DNA of 64,000 nt from Physella acuta (lineage: Eukaryota; Mollusca; Gastropoda; Physidae), in the NCBI RefSeq assembly GCF_028476545.1, contig NW_026733856.1:1-64000 (forward strand), given 5' to 3'. The notes under the pieces are model-generated. The model was not told the DNA's origin. It worked only from the letters and a program-made list of their open reading frames with translations, and ran no database searches. Of this stretch, positions 1 to 12,091 are shown one piece after another. A program made the translations under genes and the position numbers. The first letter of the stretch is position 1; the number at the start of each line of letters is the position of its first letter.

Positions 1-230
1 GAAAAAGGAATTTTACTTTACAGTTATTGGAACATGGGTCTGTCCACACTAAAGAAAGCAGGGAAGGCCAAGAAAGACGTGGAGGAACACAGCGGGGAAG
101 CAGCTGGCAGAGGCAGCATTGTCATGAGGGACTTTCTATGGCGGCCCCTTGTGTCTCGGGCACTAAATGAAAAGATGATGATGAGGAGTCGAAATATTTG
201 AATGCAAACAATGTCAACATGTATAAAAAC
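1..230 (+). other. possible 3' end of a decayed retroelement ORF
   Basis: An open frame runs from the window edge to a TGA near 201. It is rich in Lys, Glu and Arg (it contains EEHSGEAAGRG) and the stretch is more GC-rich than its surroundings. Such short basic tails occur at the 3' ends of some non-LTR retrotransposon ORFs, but no diagnostic domain is visible and the 5' part lies outside the window. It could equally be chance. Low confidence. Confidence 0.15.
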
Positions 231-1363
231 CGTGCATGCACGTTGTAAGGGGAATCGCAGGGCGCTTTTATAAGTCAGTCGTTAAACAGTTTAGCCATCA
301 AATGTAGTAATCTACCTTATCCCAAGTGTATGGTGCTCTTTAAAACGAATGTGGGCGCCACAATGCTAACGGAAGAGCCCGAGTTGTACCGGGACATATT
401 ATCGGCTTCCGGATAATAACCCCCGGACATACCCCCCATACGCAGATGTAAACCCTCGTGACATAACCCCCCCCCCTCTCCATCCCACTCTCCCCCCCCC
501 AGACATAAACACAGGTGGCAAAAATCCTTCTGAACAGAAACAATTTTAAATCTCTCCCTCCCTTATTTTATATATGCGTGTTTTGTATTAAACGTTTATT
601 ATTATACTCATTATTAGTATTATCCAGTATATTATGCAAACGATACTGTTTACCAAAACACACAGAATAATATATTGATAGCAGCACTAGAAAAAGCAAC
701 TTACTGTTGGTCAAAGTTTTCCTAAGCGCACCACATATGAAGATTATTTGCTAGTCGGCTCAAAGAAACATTTCTCTTTTTGAATCGTTAATTAATTAAA
801 ACTAGAAGTCTACCCATTCATAATGTAATGCTGTTTTTTTTCATATTTTTTTTTTGTTTTGAATATTATTTTTGGTTCTCAAATTCGTTAGTATTTCTAT
901 TAATAAATCTCAATAGGGGGTTATTGTCCTTGTGGTTATTGGCGAATGGGACGGGGGAGGGGGGTTGTCCAGGGGTTTTAATCATGGGCTTTATTTCCGA
1001 AGGGGTTATGTACAAGTGGTTTTTATGACTAGACAACCATAAAAACGTCTGGTGTAGTTTGACCTTTGAATCAAGCAGTACTTTTGACCCGCTGCGCAAA
1101 AGGCCGAATCAGAGGACAACAGGTGCTATGATTGTCGCTAATGATCTCCGGATGTCCACACCTCAATACGGCTTGGGCGCCACCCACGTGATACATAAAC
1201 AAAAATAAATTAAGGCAGCACTAACGAGATTTAATGACGATCGGATTTACTGATGTGGTCAGTTACCCTTATATGACGGGCTTTTAAAGTAACCAAACTA
1301 AAAAAACTGCTGTAAATGTGAACTTTTCTATGCTATGATAGCTAACAGTAACACATTATAAGG

Positions 1364-1365
<2 letters not shown>
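231..1365. other. AT-rich intergenic DNA with a C-tract, no gene recognised
   Basis: No credible coding frame is seen. Small open frames here come from a C-rich tract (about 468-500) and a G-rich patch near 949-975. Unit B of the duplicated gene family has no obvious counterpart to this stretch. Confidence 0.5.

Positions 1366-1454
<89 letters not shown>
1366..1454. repeat. (AT)n microsatellite
   Basis: An uninterrupted AT dinucleotide run of about 89 bp. Tracts of this kind recur about sixteen times in the window, often at the edge of an inserted element. Confidence 0.95.
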
Positions 1455-1456
<2 letters not shown>

Positions 1457-1854
1457 TATGACAACATTTCCAAATCTCTAACAGTCTAAAGTGCATAGTG
1501 TTTCAGATTATTAACCTTACCCAAACAACTCCCCCCCACCCCCCCCCCTTCCCTCCAGACACACACAGCGTCTCTTATTTCTATAGCATTGGGTTTCCCA
1601 AAGACTTTTTCCTCCTGATGACGTCAATGGAGCCGACGCACAGGGTGAAGAATGGGCGTCAATGACCTCCCATCCAAAGTCACCATTGTACTCTTTTCTA
1701 CGTGTATCCGTACAAAGGTGTATAACAAAAGTCGGAAATTTTGCCTCGTTTAGGCAGCTTTCGAGATTCTTAAACTTATAAAGTACAACGTTTAAATCAC
1801 ACACACATACACACACACACACACACACGCATGTATTCATATATTTATATATAT
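1455..1854. other. non-coding stretch with C-tract and (CA)n
   Basis: It holds a C-tract at about 1530-1556 and a (CA)n run at about 1797-1830. The 107-codon minus-strand frame across it starts in the CA repeat and shows no domain, so it is not called as a gene. Confidence 0.5.

Positions 1855-3241
<1,387 letters not shown>

Positions 3242-3337
<96 letters not shown>
3242..3337. repeat. (AT)n microsatellite
   Basis: AT dinucleotide run of about 96 bp. Confidence 0.95.
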
Positions 3338-3338
<1 letters not shown>

Positions 3339-3950
3339 CGGTACCCGTTAAATGGGCAATTCTGGTGACTTTTAGCTCTCACCTCTTTACAAATATGCTA
3401 CCCGTATTTTCTTTAGGATATTTATCTCCGGGGAGCGGCATTTAAAACTCTCTGGAGGAGGGTTAGGGGGATGTGTTTGCGAGGGGAGGGGTTGGGGTAG
3501 CGGATACTGGTTTTCTAAAAAAAATGAATTACTTTTTTCAATTCCGTTCGGAGGTGAAAGGGGAAGAAACGGTAGAGATGCCTGAAGAAAATGTATATAT
3601 CTACGGAAAGTGAGAATTGAAATGAATTGTAATTCAGCTTTTAAAAAAGTCATTATCGGAAACTTAAGAAAAGAAAAAAATTATTGATCAAGAGCACTGT
3701 AATTTTGTAATGAACATTGTTAAGATTATGAAAAAGAAATGGTTTTGTTTTATGTACTGTCTATGTTTATACTTGTTTAAAATAACATAGACTTCCAACA
3801 CCTATTAGAAAAATTAAAACCAAATTCTATACACAATACCATATCAAATGCACTCGGTGATTAAGAGACTTAAATGATTTAGTTAAAAACCCGGCTGTTA
3901 AATAGTAGTTATGTTGTTTTTGTCTGTTAAAAACAAAAACCTATTTCGGC
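3338..3950. other. AT-rich intergenic DNA, no gene recognised
   Basis: Nothing beyond a short G-rich patch near 3452-3500 is visible. No domain is seen in the small frames here. Confidence 0.5.
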
Positions 3951-3952
3951 TG

Positions 3953-4092
3953 AGCATGGGTCTGGCCACACTATCCCTTCATATGCTGAAAAGACAGAAA
4001 CAGGTGAACTCTACTTCACCTGCCCCGAGTCCCGCCAAGTCCCGATAGGCAACGTTATCATTCACATATACAAAAAAAAAAAAAAAAAAAAA
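3953..4092 (+). mobile_element. 3' part of a tRNA-derived SINE with poly(A) tail
   Basis: The body resembles the 3' half of the SINEs at 14811-15060 and 52345-52600: a GGCCACACTATC-like core, TTCATATGC, a paired GTGAACTC / TTCACCTGCC section, then ATCATTCACATATAC and an A-run of about 22. The tRNA-like head is missing. It is placed relative to unit A as the complete SINE at 14811 is placed relative to unit B, so it was probably inherited with the duplication. Confidence 0.6.
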
Positions 4093-4550
4093 ATTGAAAG
4101 AAAAATTAAGATTGACTTGATCTATCTATAGAGTCTAAGTGCTTAGCCTAGTTTTTCCGTTGATCAAGAATCTACATCTAGAATCCAAATAGATAAAGTA
4201 AATTTTATAAGTTTAGGCCGTGAAAATTGTATTGAATACATTTCATAGCGTACGTAGATCTAAATCAAATATGAATGAAATAGTTCCTTTTCTAAATTCT
4301 AAAATCGCCATTTGTTTTGTGTTCTTTCCTTAGTGTAAACATTTGTGACGTCATTGTTTATCGCGTTCTTGTCAAAACTGTAAACACTTTTCAGGTTGCA
4401 TATTTAAATTTGTTTTTCTATATTCGAATATGCCTTTATTTTATTATTTTCTTTAAATAAAATTTTGTTTCTACATTTAAAACATCTACCATATTATTTT
4501 CAACAAAAGTTCGTATCAAGTTCTCCATATTAAACAATTATATCGCTGAA
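4093..4550. repeat. unit A downstream block, paralogous to 15060-15832
   Basis: Landmarks such as TTTCATAGCGTACGTAGATC, AAACATCTA..ATATTATTTTC and GTTCTCCATAT occur in the same order here, at 15060-15832 (unit B) and at 52610-53345 (unit C). In B and C this block lies about 2 kb downstream of the last channel exon. Here it ends directly at the splice donor of exon 2, which marks a deletion of exons 3-6 in unit A. Confidence 0.7.
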
Positions 4551-4555
4551 CTTAC

Positions 4556-4894
4556 CTTATCCCACGCATCGAACTGAGGTTGAAGAAACCCTGTTTTGGA
4601 CGCACGAAGCCGGTTGAGGTTACATATAGTGACAGCCGGCAGCTCCAGCGTGTGGTTGGTTTCTATGGAGAGCTGGGTGGACGACGGGAAGCTGTAGTAG
4701 CTCTGGACTGTTATGACGATTTGGTACGTGGCCCAGGCTATGCCGGTAAACACAAACAGCGTCCATAGCAACTTCAGCCATAATGGTTCGCTGTGAGAGG
4801 CTCGTTTGATTCCATGCATGGTAGTCATCTGCCCGAAGTCCTTGTACATTTCTATGATTTTGTTGAGAGCGTGCATTCTACTTGACATCCAGCC
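4556..4894 (-). pseudogene. orphan exon 2 of ENaC/ASIC/degenerin channel, unit A
   Basis: The 339-bp exon (113 codons, no stop) is bounded by an AG acceptor before 4894 and a GTAAG donor after 4556, exactly as in units B and C. It encodes the cytoplasmic N-terminal stretch with TTMHGIKRA, the first transmembrane helix ([19 protein letters not shown]) and the start of the extracellular domain with [15 protein letters not shown], the usual ENaC/DEG post-TM1 motif. In the family this part belongs to a trimeric amiloride-sensitive sodium channel in the plasma membrane. Exons 3-6 are absent: just past the donor the sequence switches to the block found 2 kb downstream of the last exon in the other copies. 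It is therefore most likely a gene remnant, although splicing to exons left of the window cannot be excluded. Confidence 0.75.
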
Positions 4895-5490
4895 CTAGAA
4901 AACAACAATTTTTTTTTTTTTTTAAATCTTGAACTTCAACTTAATACGAAAGAAAAGTTTGCTGAACCCTAACAACCCATAAACCTATACAAACTGGAAA
5001 AGACTTTAAATATTTAACACAAACTTTGGTATAATTTAGAGTTATTGCATAAATAGGCTGTGTTAGAAAACACCATAAACGATACAAGAAAACGAGGGCT
5101 GAAACAACTTTAGAACACAACCATTGAATGTTGTGTTTATCCGACTTATAGCTAATCACGTGACAAACTAGCACACACGCTACCTTTGCGTCTTTCAAAC
5201 CTTCACCGCATTTACTTCGGTGTTGACATTTTATTTAATCTTTTTTCAGTGTAGAGATTTTTTTTCTCCACTTTTTGTCTGTATATCGGTGATTATTATG
5301 ATTGCGTGAAACAACACCAAAATTAATTATACATCAATATGTTCGTTGTAAAAGCCATGTTAATACATTCTGTTTATTGATCATGCATTTGAAAACAACA
5401 CACCTGCTGTGTAAAACTATTGATTGTTGCTCGTTCAAAATACCTATCCTTATCCTTCAGTGTAACTGCCACTTTAATACAATTTAAACC
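4895..5490. repeat. unit A upstream flank/intron, paralogous to 21734-22330 and 62448-62757
   Basis: The stretch aligns with the sequence upstream of exon 2 in units B and C, with shared landmarks such as TTAGAGTTATTGCAT and AATCACGTGACAA. It presumably is intron 1 or promoter-proximal DNA of the duplicated gene. No upstream coding exon could be identified in any of the three copies. Confidence 0.6.
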
Positions 5491-6425
5491 CATTGAAGAG
5501 TGGTCAAGTTTGGCTCAAGGCTAACCACAACATTGGTCAAGCGCAAAGGTCCCTTTGTTCGAAAACAAAAGGGCCTTTCATAGCTGGACGTTTCTTTTGG
5601 TCTTCACCTAGAAACCATGTCAAGGCCTTGGCTAAGCGTATTAAAAGAATGTTATTTTACTACAAAATGCTGTCTAACGCGACGCTGACGTTTATAAATA
5701 TACAGTAGTACTATATAAAAAAATATTCTTGGTATGTGTATATTCCGTCAGTAGTGTTTAGATATTTCTGATGTTTCATATTCATTGTAACATGTCGCAT
5801 CAATCGGCAAGGTCAAATCATAAAGCACAAACACGACCTTTAAAACAACAAAAGTTAAGGGTCAATTATGTTGGTCATCACTGTGCATGACCATCTTAAA
5901 AGAGACGAGATTTGAGTTGGAAAATTATACAGACGTTTGCTTAAGTACCGCATACAAGCTTGCAATATTAAAATTCGTTCTACTTTATATGCTCTTTGGG
6001 ATGATAGGTCCGAAATAGTTTAGTTTTTAGTTCATACACATACGGGTATGACAACCCCTTAGGGTTATCTGCCCTGTTCAGTTTTACAATAAATTGTACA
6101 TCACAAACACCACTTTTACACTAGCGACATGTATACTATACATGTCTAGGTAAAAAAAAAAAACCTCTCAACAAAACATGCATACTTGTTACGTAAAAAT
6201 AATATTCTCTTATAACATTAACTTGCTGCTTGTGCAAACATAATCTTACAAAACAAAAAATAATCATGGATTTTAAAATATAAATATTTAAAACCAATTG
6301 CGATGAAAACATGTTGATGTAATAATAAATAGCTGAAATTATTGACTGCAGGAGTAGGTCTACATTCTCTAAGTTTTAATTCACCTGCGGGCATTAACAT
6401 TTTTCATTTTGAGCTCGACATAAGT
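5491..6425. other. AT-rich DNA, no gene recognised
   Basis: A short stem-capable segment (CCCTTTGTT ... ACAAAAGGG, about 5551-5574) is the only structure noted. The 71-codon plus-strand frame starting at 5493 shows no domain. Confidence 0.4.
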
Positions 6426-6586
6426 GGTCATCCATTTATGACGTCCACAATTTTTTTTGGATTTTGGACCCCGCCCCCTCGTCCACAAAAATCCACTTTT
6501 TTTCCTTATAAAAGTCCATATGCGTCCACAAAAGTCAGCTTTTTTCGGACCCCCCCCCCGCGTGTGGACGTCATAAATGGATGACC
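6426..6586. mobile_element. 161-bp MITE with 24-bp perfect terminal inverted repeats
   Basis: The left end (6426-6449) begins GGTCATCCATTTATGACGTC and the right end (6563-6586) is its perfect reverse complement over 24 bp. The interior carries C-rich tracts and GTCCACAAAA repeats. TAAGT occurs just before the left end and two bases after the right end, a candidate 5-bp target duplication. No coding capacity; the superfamily is not assigned. Confidence 0.7.
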
Positions 6587-6599
6587 CCTAAGTATTGGT

Positions 6600-6725
6600 A
6601 TAAAAAAAGAGGGTTGGAGGGGGGGGGGTGGACTGCTCTGTTAAGGGGTTGGGGAGGATGTGTGTGTGGGAGGAGGGGGAGATGCCCCTTGGATGGGCAG
6701 CTCACACAATTACAGTTTATGCTGG
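6600..6725. repeat. G-rich segment shared with 22400-22540
   Basis: Both copies contain a G-rich tract followed by ATGGGCAGCTCACACAATTACAG (22.5-kb copy: ACGGGCAGCTCACACAGTTACAG) and then an AT microsatellite. This fits the idea that the sequence upstream of the channel gene was duplicated between units A and B. Confidence 0.5.
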
Positions 6726-6759
6726 TTGGTTTTAATGTTGACAATGCTAGATCCACATT

Positions 6760-7062
<303 letters not shown>

Positions 7063-8640
7063 GTGTGTGTATAGGTTGTTGCCTGCAAGACAACTTCTTC
7101 ACATCGGTCAAATTTTTATACAGATAGTAGTTTGAGACATTTAAAACTAGCGGAATACCTACCTAAATGTACAACCTAAAATATAACATCCCTAAATTCA
7201 TTATGAGTAAATTAAAATTGCCATTCAGACTATTGGGCCGATGAAAAGAAGTCATCTAATATATGACCCCGAGGGTGTCATGCCAGTGTTGCGGTCTGCT
7301 ATACAGTCTATACACTAGTCGTTTGTGATGTTATAGACTCGATCTTGATTTCACCAATTAAATAACTACACACATCGTTGTTAGAAACGACTTTTTACAA
7401 CAATAGATACCTTGATTTCTTTAGATTAACACTGTTATAAAAACGGTTGAATGTGTTTTACTTTTTGTATTAAAGAGTTATCCAACATGACATCGAAAGT
7501 AAAGCCAACTGTGTTTCCTAAGTGATATCCGATGAAATATGCTTTAAATGAAAAATTATATTTCCAAAGAAATTATTAAATTAGTGGTCGCATGTGTCGA
7601 CAAGTGATGTATCCAGTTTGTTATCCAATATATAATCCAATGTTAATCTAGCTTGCTATCCCATGTGATATCCATTTGTATCCAGAGTGATATCCACTGC
7701 GTTATTCAGTGTTATCCATTGTTGTATCTAATGTTTATCCAGAGATATGCAGTGTATTATCCATTTTTTAATCCTTTGTTTTATCGAATCTTGTATCCTT
7801 TTGTATACAATGTTTATCTAGTTTGTTGTCTTGTATTATCCACACGATTATCCAATGTAACATCGAATATAAGACTCAATAAAATGCCCAATGTTTTGAT
7901 CAATGTATTTCCCCAGGAGTAAAGCGCGGACGCCCCAGAGAATGGCACACACGAATGTTGTATTTTATTTGTTAATACACTATATAAAATAACCAAACTG
8001 CTGTTTTAATATAAATTAGAAAGATAAAAATAACTACAACTTAAAATAGAGGATGATGTATTGTTTAGAGCATTGGTTTATTCTTTAATAAACGGAACTA
8101 AACCTGAATAAACATTGGTTTTGGTTATGTCAATACTTATTTTAATGTTTAAAAATCAACGTTAGGGATGTAAGTTTCATTTGAGCGTTAGCGTGGATTA
8201 GTTTTAAATTACACGGGCCAGTGGATTATTGTTTTAATTAGCAGAAGGTTTTTTTTTTATGCCCCTTCTCGGTTGACAGTTTATACTTAGTTTTTTACAT
8301 TATTGACAACTGCTGTAAAGATAGATTCAAATTAAAAACGAAAAAAAAAGCATAATTTTAAAAATATCGTTTTGCACCAAAAGCTTGGCCATACAAAACC
8401 ACATGAAATATATGTAACAAAGAGACAATACTTTCTAAATTTAAAAAAAAAAATATGTTAAATGTTTTTTATTCTAAAAAAATGTAAAAACAAAGCTCAT
8501 GATTAAGTTATTTAAAAGCATTTTTTTTTATAGACATCAACATTGCGTTGATGAGAAAAAAATGTCTGATATATCACGTTTGTATTACGTTTCTAAAACT
8601 CCGTAGACTTTTAAAATTTTCATGCAAGATACCGCAGAGT
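7063..8640. other. AT-rich DNA with degenerate TATCCA minisatellite
   Basis: Between about 7480 and 7870 the motif TATCCA(N)TGT recurs at irregular intervals, a decayed tandem repeat. The 89-codon frame at 7653 is made of this repeat. Nothing else was recognised. Confidence 0.5.
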
Positions 8641-9080
8641 CTTAAACTAAAAGCTAAAAGTAAAGTATATAGTAAATCAATAAAGCCTTGGTTTATTTTT
8701 AGCTATCGCATGTTAATGATAATTAGCAATTATAATTATTTGACACCTACTTTTGATTGCATTCTGTTATGGAATGTATTATAAAACACTGTGTAACGAA
8801 CGGTTAGCGATTTTACGTCCTCTATATTTTTGTTTCATTTCCGGTGTCAGAGGCCGAAAAAAAATCAATAAAGTAAAACGTACTGATAGTAGGCTATGAC
8901 TATCAGGCTAAAACATTTTTTTCTGCTCTAATTATTGGAAAAACTTAACAATGTTAGAATGTGATTAAGATGTGTGATACTGCTGTTTTAATTTCCTTAA
9001 AATCATTACAAATTGACTAATTAATATTTCTTGCATTAGACCTAATATTAATTTTGTTTTAAATTGTTTTTAATTTTAAA
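8640..9080. repeat. segmental duplication copy, matches 23030-23460
   Basis: Shared order of landmarks: ATAGTAAATCAATAAAGC, TAATGA.AATTAGCAATTAT, TTCATTTCCGGTGTCA and a final TAATATTAATTTTGTTTTAAATTG. The two copies diverge by scattered substitutions and small gaps, so the duplication is much older than the central palindrome. It extends the unit A / unit B correspondence upstream of the gene. Confidence 0.6.
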
Positions 9081-10481
9081 ACAGAATATCGGTTGATTAA
9101 GATTATATATATAGGTATTTTAATTTTTAAAACTATGCAAACATAGTTTAGCTTTTAATATTTTCTTTTGTTTATAAAATTTAATAGCTTTATTAATGTA
9201 AATTATTTAATGTATCAATACATTACTTTGGAGTGTTTTATTATCATGGTTAAGATAAAAAAAATTGTAAAAAAAATTAAATTTAGTAGAAATTGAAATT
9301 CCACATCTTTCATGTTTTTTTAATTTAGAATTACTTCTTATTAAATTATAAAAAGGAAGATTATATGTTATAAACTTACCAGAACATTGTACGGTTATAT
9401 TTTAAACCATAAGAAGAAAATAAATGACTTGTTTATATTTTACATGTTACTATTTACAAATGATTTCCGCAAGTTTTCGCCCATATCTCATAAAACCGAC
9501 TGCGACCAGTTTTAACATTAAATATGGCGTATCGCTCACCAACCAATCGTTTTGATTCTACACTTCTCGTGACGTCAATGGGAGGACGCAGTTTTTGACC
9601 GACTCGTCTAGATGGACAAAAAGGTTTTGGAAAATGCATTCATGCATTCAGTGATCCAGGTCAGTGGTACGTGACCTCGTGGTCCCACGACCGTTGTGAC
9701 CTGACCCACTTTACTTTAAATTGGGTCAGAATTTAATTATGTAGATATTTATAAATTAAAATAGTTATTGTGACATTTTATTCATATATAATAAAACGAA
9801 TATTATTCTATAAATGTATTGTTTGATGGGTTTTAACAAAGGGGTCTCAAGTCAATACATTTAGAACCGTCGAGTTAGTTTCAAAAACTGAGACCACGCT
9901 GTCTTGGTTTCTCTAGCTGATGACGTAGTTTACCTGCATGCAGTCATGCCCGGCTGATTTTCCGCGCCTGGTTTAAACCAGTTTCGCAAAACCTTGAACC
10001 AAAAATCCCTTCTTCATTCAAATAGGGAGATAACTTGAGTAAAATGAGAATTAAAAACATATAATAAAATATGTAAGTAAAATTGATGAAGCTTTCTATA
10101 AGCAAAAACACATTACCTTTGTGCAATGAAATATCTTGTTTAAAATATACATTACACTGTAAGATTGAAACCTCCTTTCAGGCCTGCCATACGCTATGTA
10201 CCATGATTTATATCTACTTATCTTACCCTACGGCTTAAATTCCCAAAGGTTAATTAACCTACTAATTTACTAATCTGATTGATTTTAAAATAAATAAGAA
10301 TTCGCGTCAACACTATTTAATAGCGCATTAATACTACCGAAATGTAATCCAACAGCGGAAGGAGTATACAATACAAACCTGAACAAAATTTCATTCATTT
10401 GTTTAAAAGTAAAAAAAAAAATAATCATCTTCAGACATAGCGTTTCATAAGACATGCGAAGTGGAGTTCATGTGTCTGGAC
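9081..10481. other. AT-rich DNA, no gene recognised
   Basis: No domain or transposon terminus was recognised. The two minus-strand frames of about 60 codons lack support. Confidence 0.4.
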
Positions 10482-10714
10482 CAGAGTTTCTTCAAGGTAT
10501 CTCTTCGGCAGCCCCCCCCCCCCCCCCCACCGAAAAAAATCTACCACCCCCCCCCCCCCCCCGAACGAAATGGAATTTATATAGAAAATATATACTTTTA
10601 CAAGTGTCAGCCCCCCCCCCCCCGGACAATGTTGACAGCACCCCCCCCCCCCCGACAATATCAAGTGCTCCCCCCCCCCCCCCACCCGGAGAAAAAAGTC
10701 TGAAAGAAACACTG
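10482..10714. mobile_element. hAT MITE of the C-tract family with 8-bp TSD
   Basis: The left end is CAGAGTTTCTTCAAGG, the right end GTCTGAAAGAAACACTG, so the ends are inverted repeats. The 8-bp direct repeat GTCTGGAC flanks the element on both sides (10474-10481 and 10715-10722), diagnostic of hAT-superfamily integration. The interior has four blocks, each with a long C-tract. The frames across it (poly-Pro / poly-Gly) are compositional artefacts. Confidence 0.85.
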
Positions 10715-10934
10715 GTCTGGACCTCGGCATAAGAAGGGAAGGTATTTTCAGCATTTTGTAATAAGTTAAACCTTGATGTGTCTTGACTATTCTTTTTAAA
10801 ACGTGTATATTTAATCCAACCTTAAGTTTTGTCAATTTGTTATTTTTATATGTTTGTAAAAAGACCCGCGACATTTGCAGGCGTCGGTCCATAGGCTTTG
10901 ATAGGTTTGGTTTATAGATTTAAAAAACCGTGAA

Positions 10935-11592
10935 TGATCTCCCCTAAACTTTCTCGAATATTCTTATATAACACTACAGGGGATGGCAACTCGGGATATA
11001 GACATGATTTTTAATTACTTAAACTTTTAAAAATATAATATAATCTGGTACAAAAAAAGAATTGCGCACCAAGCGAACGACAAGCAAAATGTGTATATTA
11101 ATGCGGAATATTATTAGTATTTTATAAATTCACTTGCGTTTTTGAGAAATCGGAAATAGCGTAAATTACTATTTCCGGTCAACGGAAATTACTCACAATT
11201 TGATAGAAGGCAGAGAATTAGATATTTACTTACATGTGAAATTTCATTTATCTATCTGAAATTTGTACTCAAGTTATAGGCTTTTGAAAAATTGAAAGTA
11301 GAAAAAGTTCCACTTCCGGTTACAGGAAATCGCTCAAAATTTGGAACAGATCCACGATTTTGATATAATACTTATATACAAAATTTCATCAACCTAGCTT
11401 TAACGATACTCAAGTTTACACACATACACACACACATACACACACACACATACGGACAAGATTGCAAAACTATTTTTTTCCGACTCAGGTAGGTGTAAAA
11501 CATCGAGTTTTTGCATAAATCTCGTTTTTTTTTTCTTTTTACGATTACAAGACTTTTTCAATACGTCGTATAAACGAGAAAGTAAAAATTCT
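10935..11592. mobile_element. about 0.66-kb inverted-repeat element (ACTTTCTCG family)
   Basis: Near its ends lie ACTTTCTCGAATATTC and ATAAACGAGAAAGT, short terminal inverted repeats. The interior holds two diverged internal repeats (TTTCCGGTCAACGGAAAT-like and ACTTCCGGTTACAGGAAAT-like) and a (CA)n run. Copies occur at 25487-26167 and 53822-54502. No coding capacity is visible. Its boundaries are best judged from unit C, where the equivalent site in unit B is empty. Confidence 0.65.
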
Positions 11593-11716
11593 CAAGGGAA
11601 ATGAAAGTCTGGGGCGGGACGCCTTTATATACTCCAGGGTCGCGGATAAACGGCCAGCAATTTGACTCCTGACTAAAAATAATCTGTCAACTGCCGGATG
11701 TAACTGTAGCATCTAT

Positions 11717-11825
11717 GTGGTAGGTCACTGGTTATATGCTAACACACTGACTTGGACCTGGATTCGAACACGAGACGTTCGGGTTAGCAGCCCTAACGCT
11801 CTGCCGCTTTGGCCAAACCGCCCCA
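11717..11825 (-). mobile_element. tRNA-derived SINE head
   Basis: Read on the minus strand, a tRNA-like segment is seen: GGGGCGGTTTGGCCAAAGCG (A-box-like region), then GTTAGGGCTGCTAACCCGAA and GTGTTCGAATCC (B box). There is no acceptor-stem pairing of a functional tRNA, and the segment resembles the heads of the other SINEs here, so it is called a SINE fragment rather than a tRNA gene. Confidence 0.55.
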
Positions 11826-12091
11826 TTATTCAGTTTTTTCTAAGGTTATTTATGAATGTTAATGCATATGACTTTGCAAGTTAATGTATTTTCCTAAAAG
11901 TGACTTGTACCAATTTTATCTGTGGTTTGGAAAAACGTGCAATTCGAAGGAAAATTAGTTCGTTAGCACATAACCATTGGGCTTTCACAAAGAGGCAAAT
12001 TGTATAGCTAGCAGGTTAAATATCGCTTACAGTCTGTAGTCAAATGGCTGTAGGCCTATATCAGGTTCCCGGAAATAAATAAATTCAGCCC

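Noticed and set aside
4580-4768. Plus-strand frames antisense to channel exon 2 (also 21419 and 62133)
   Set aside because: They are shadows of the minus-strand exon, which has splice sites and family motifs.
10431-10892. 153-codon frame with poly-Gly blocks
   Set aside because: It is read through the C-tracts of a hAT MITE; opposite frames give poly-Pro.
11717-11825. Possible tRNA gene
   Set aside because: It has A- and B-box-like parts but no closed acceptor stem, and the same kind of head recurs in longer SINE bodies.
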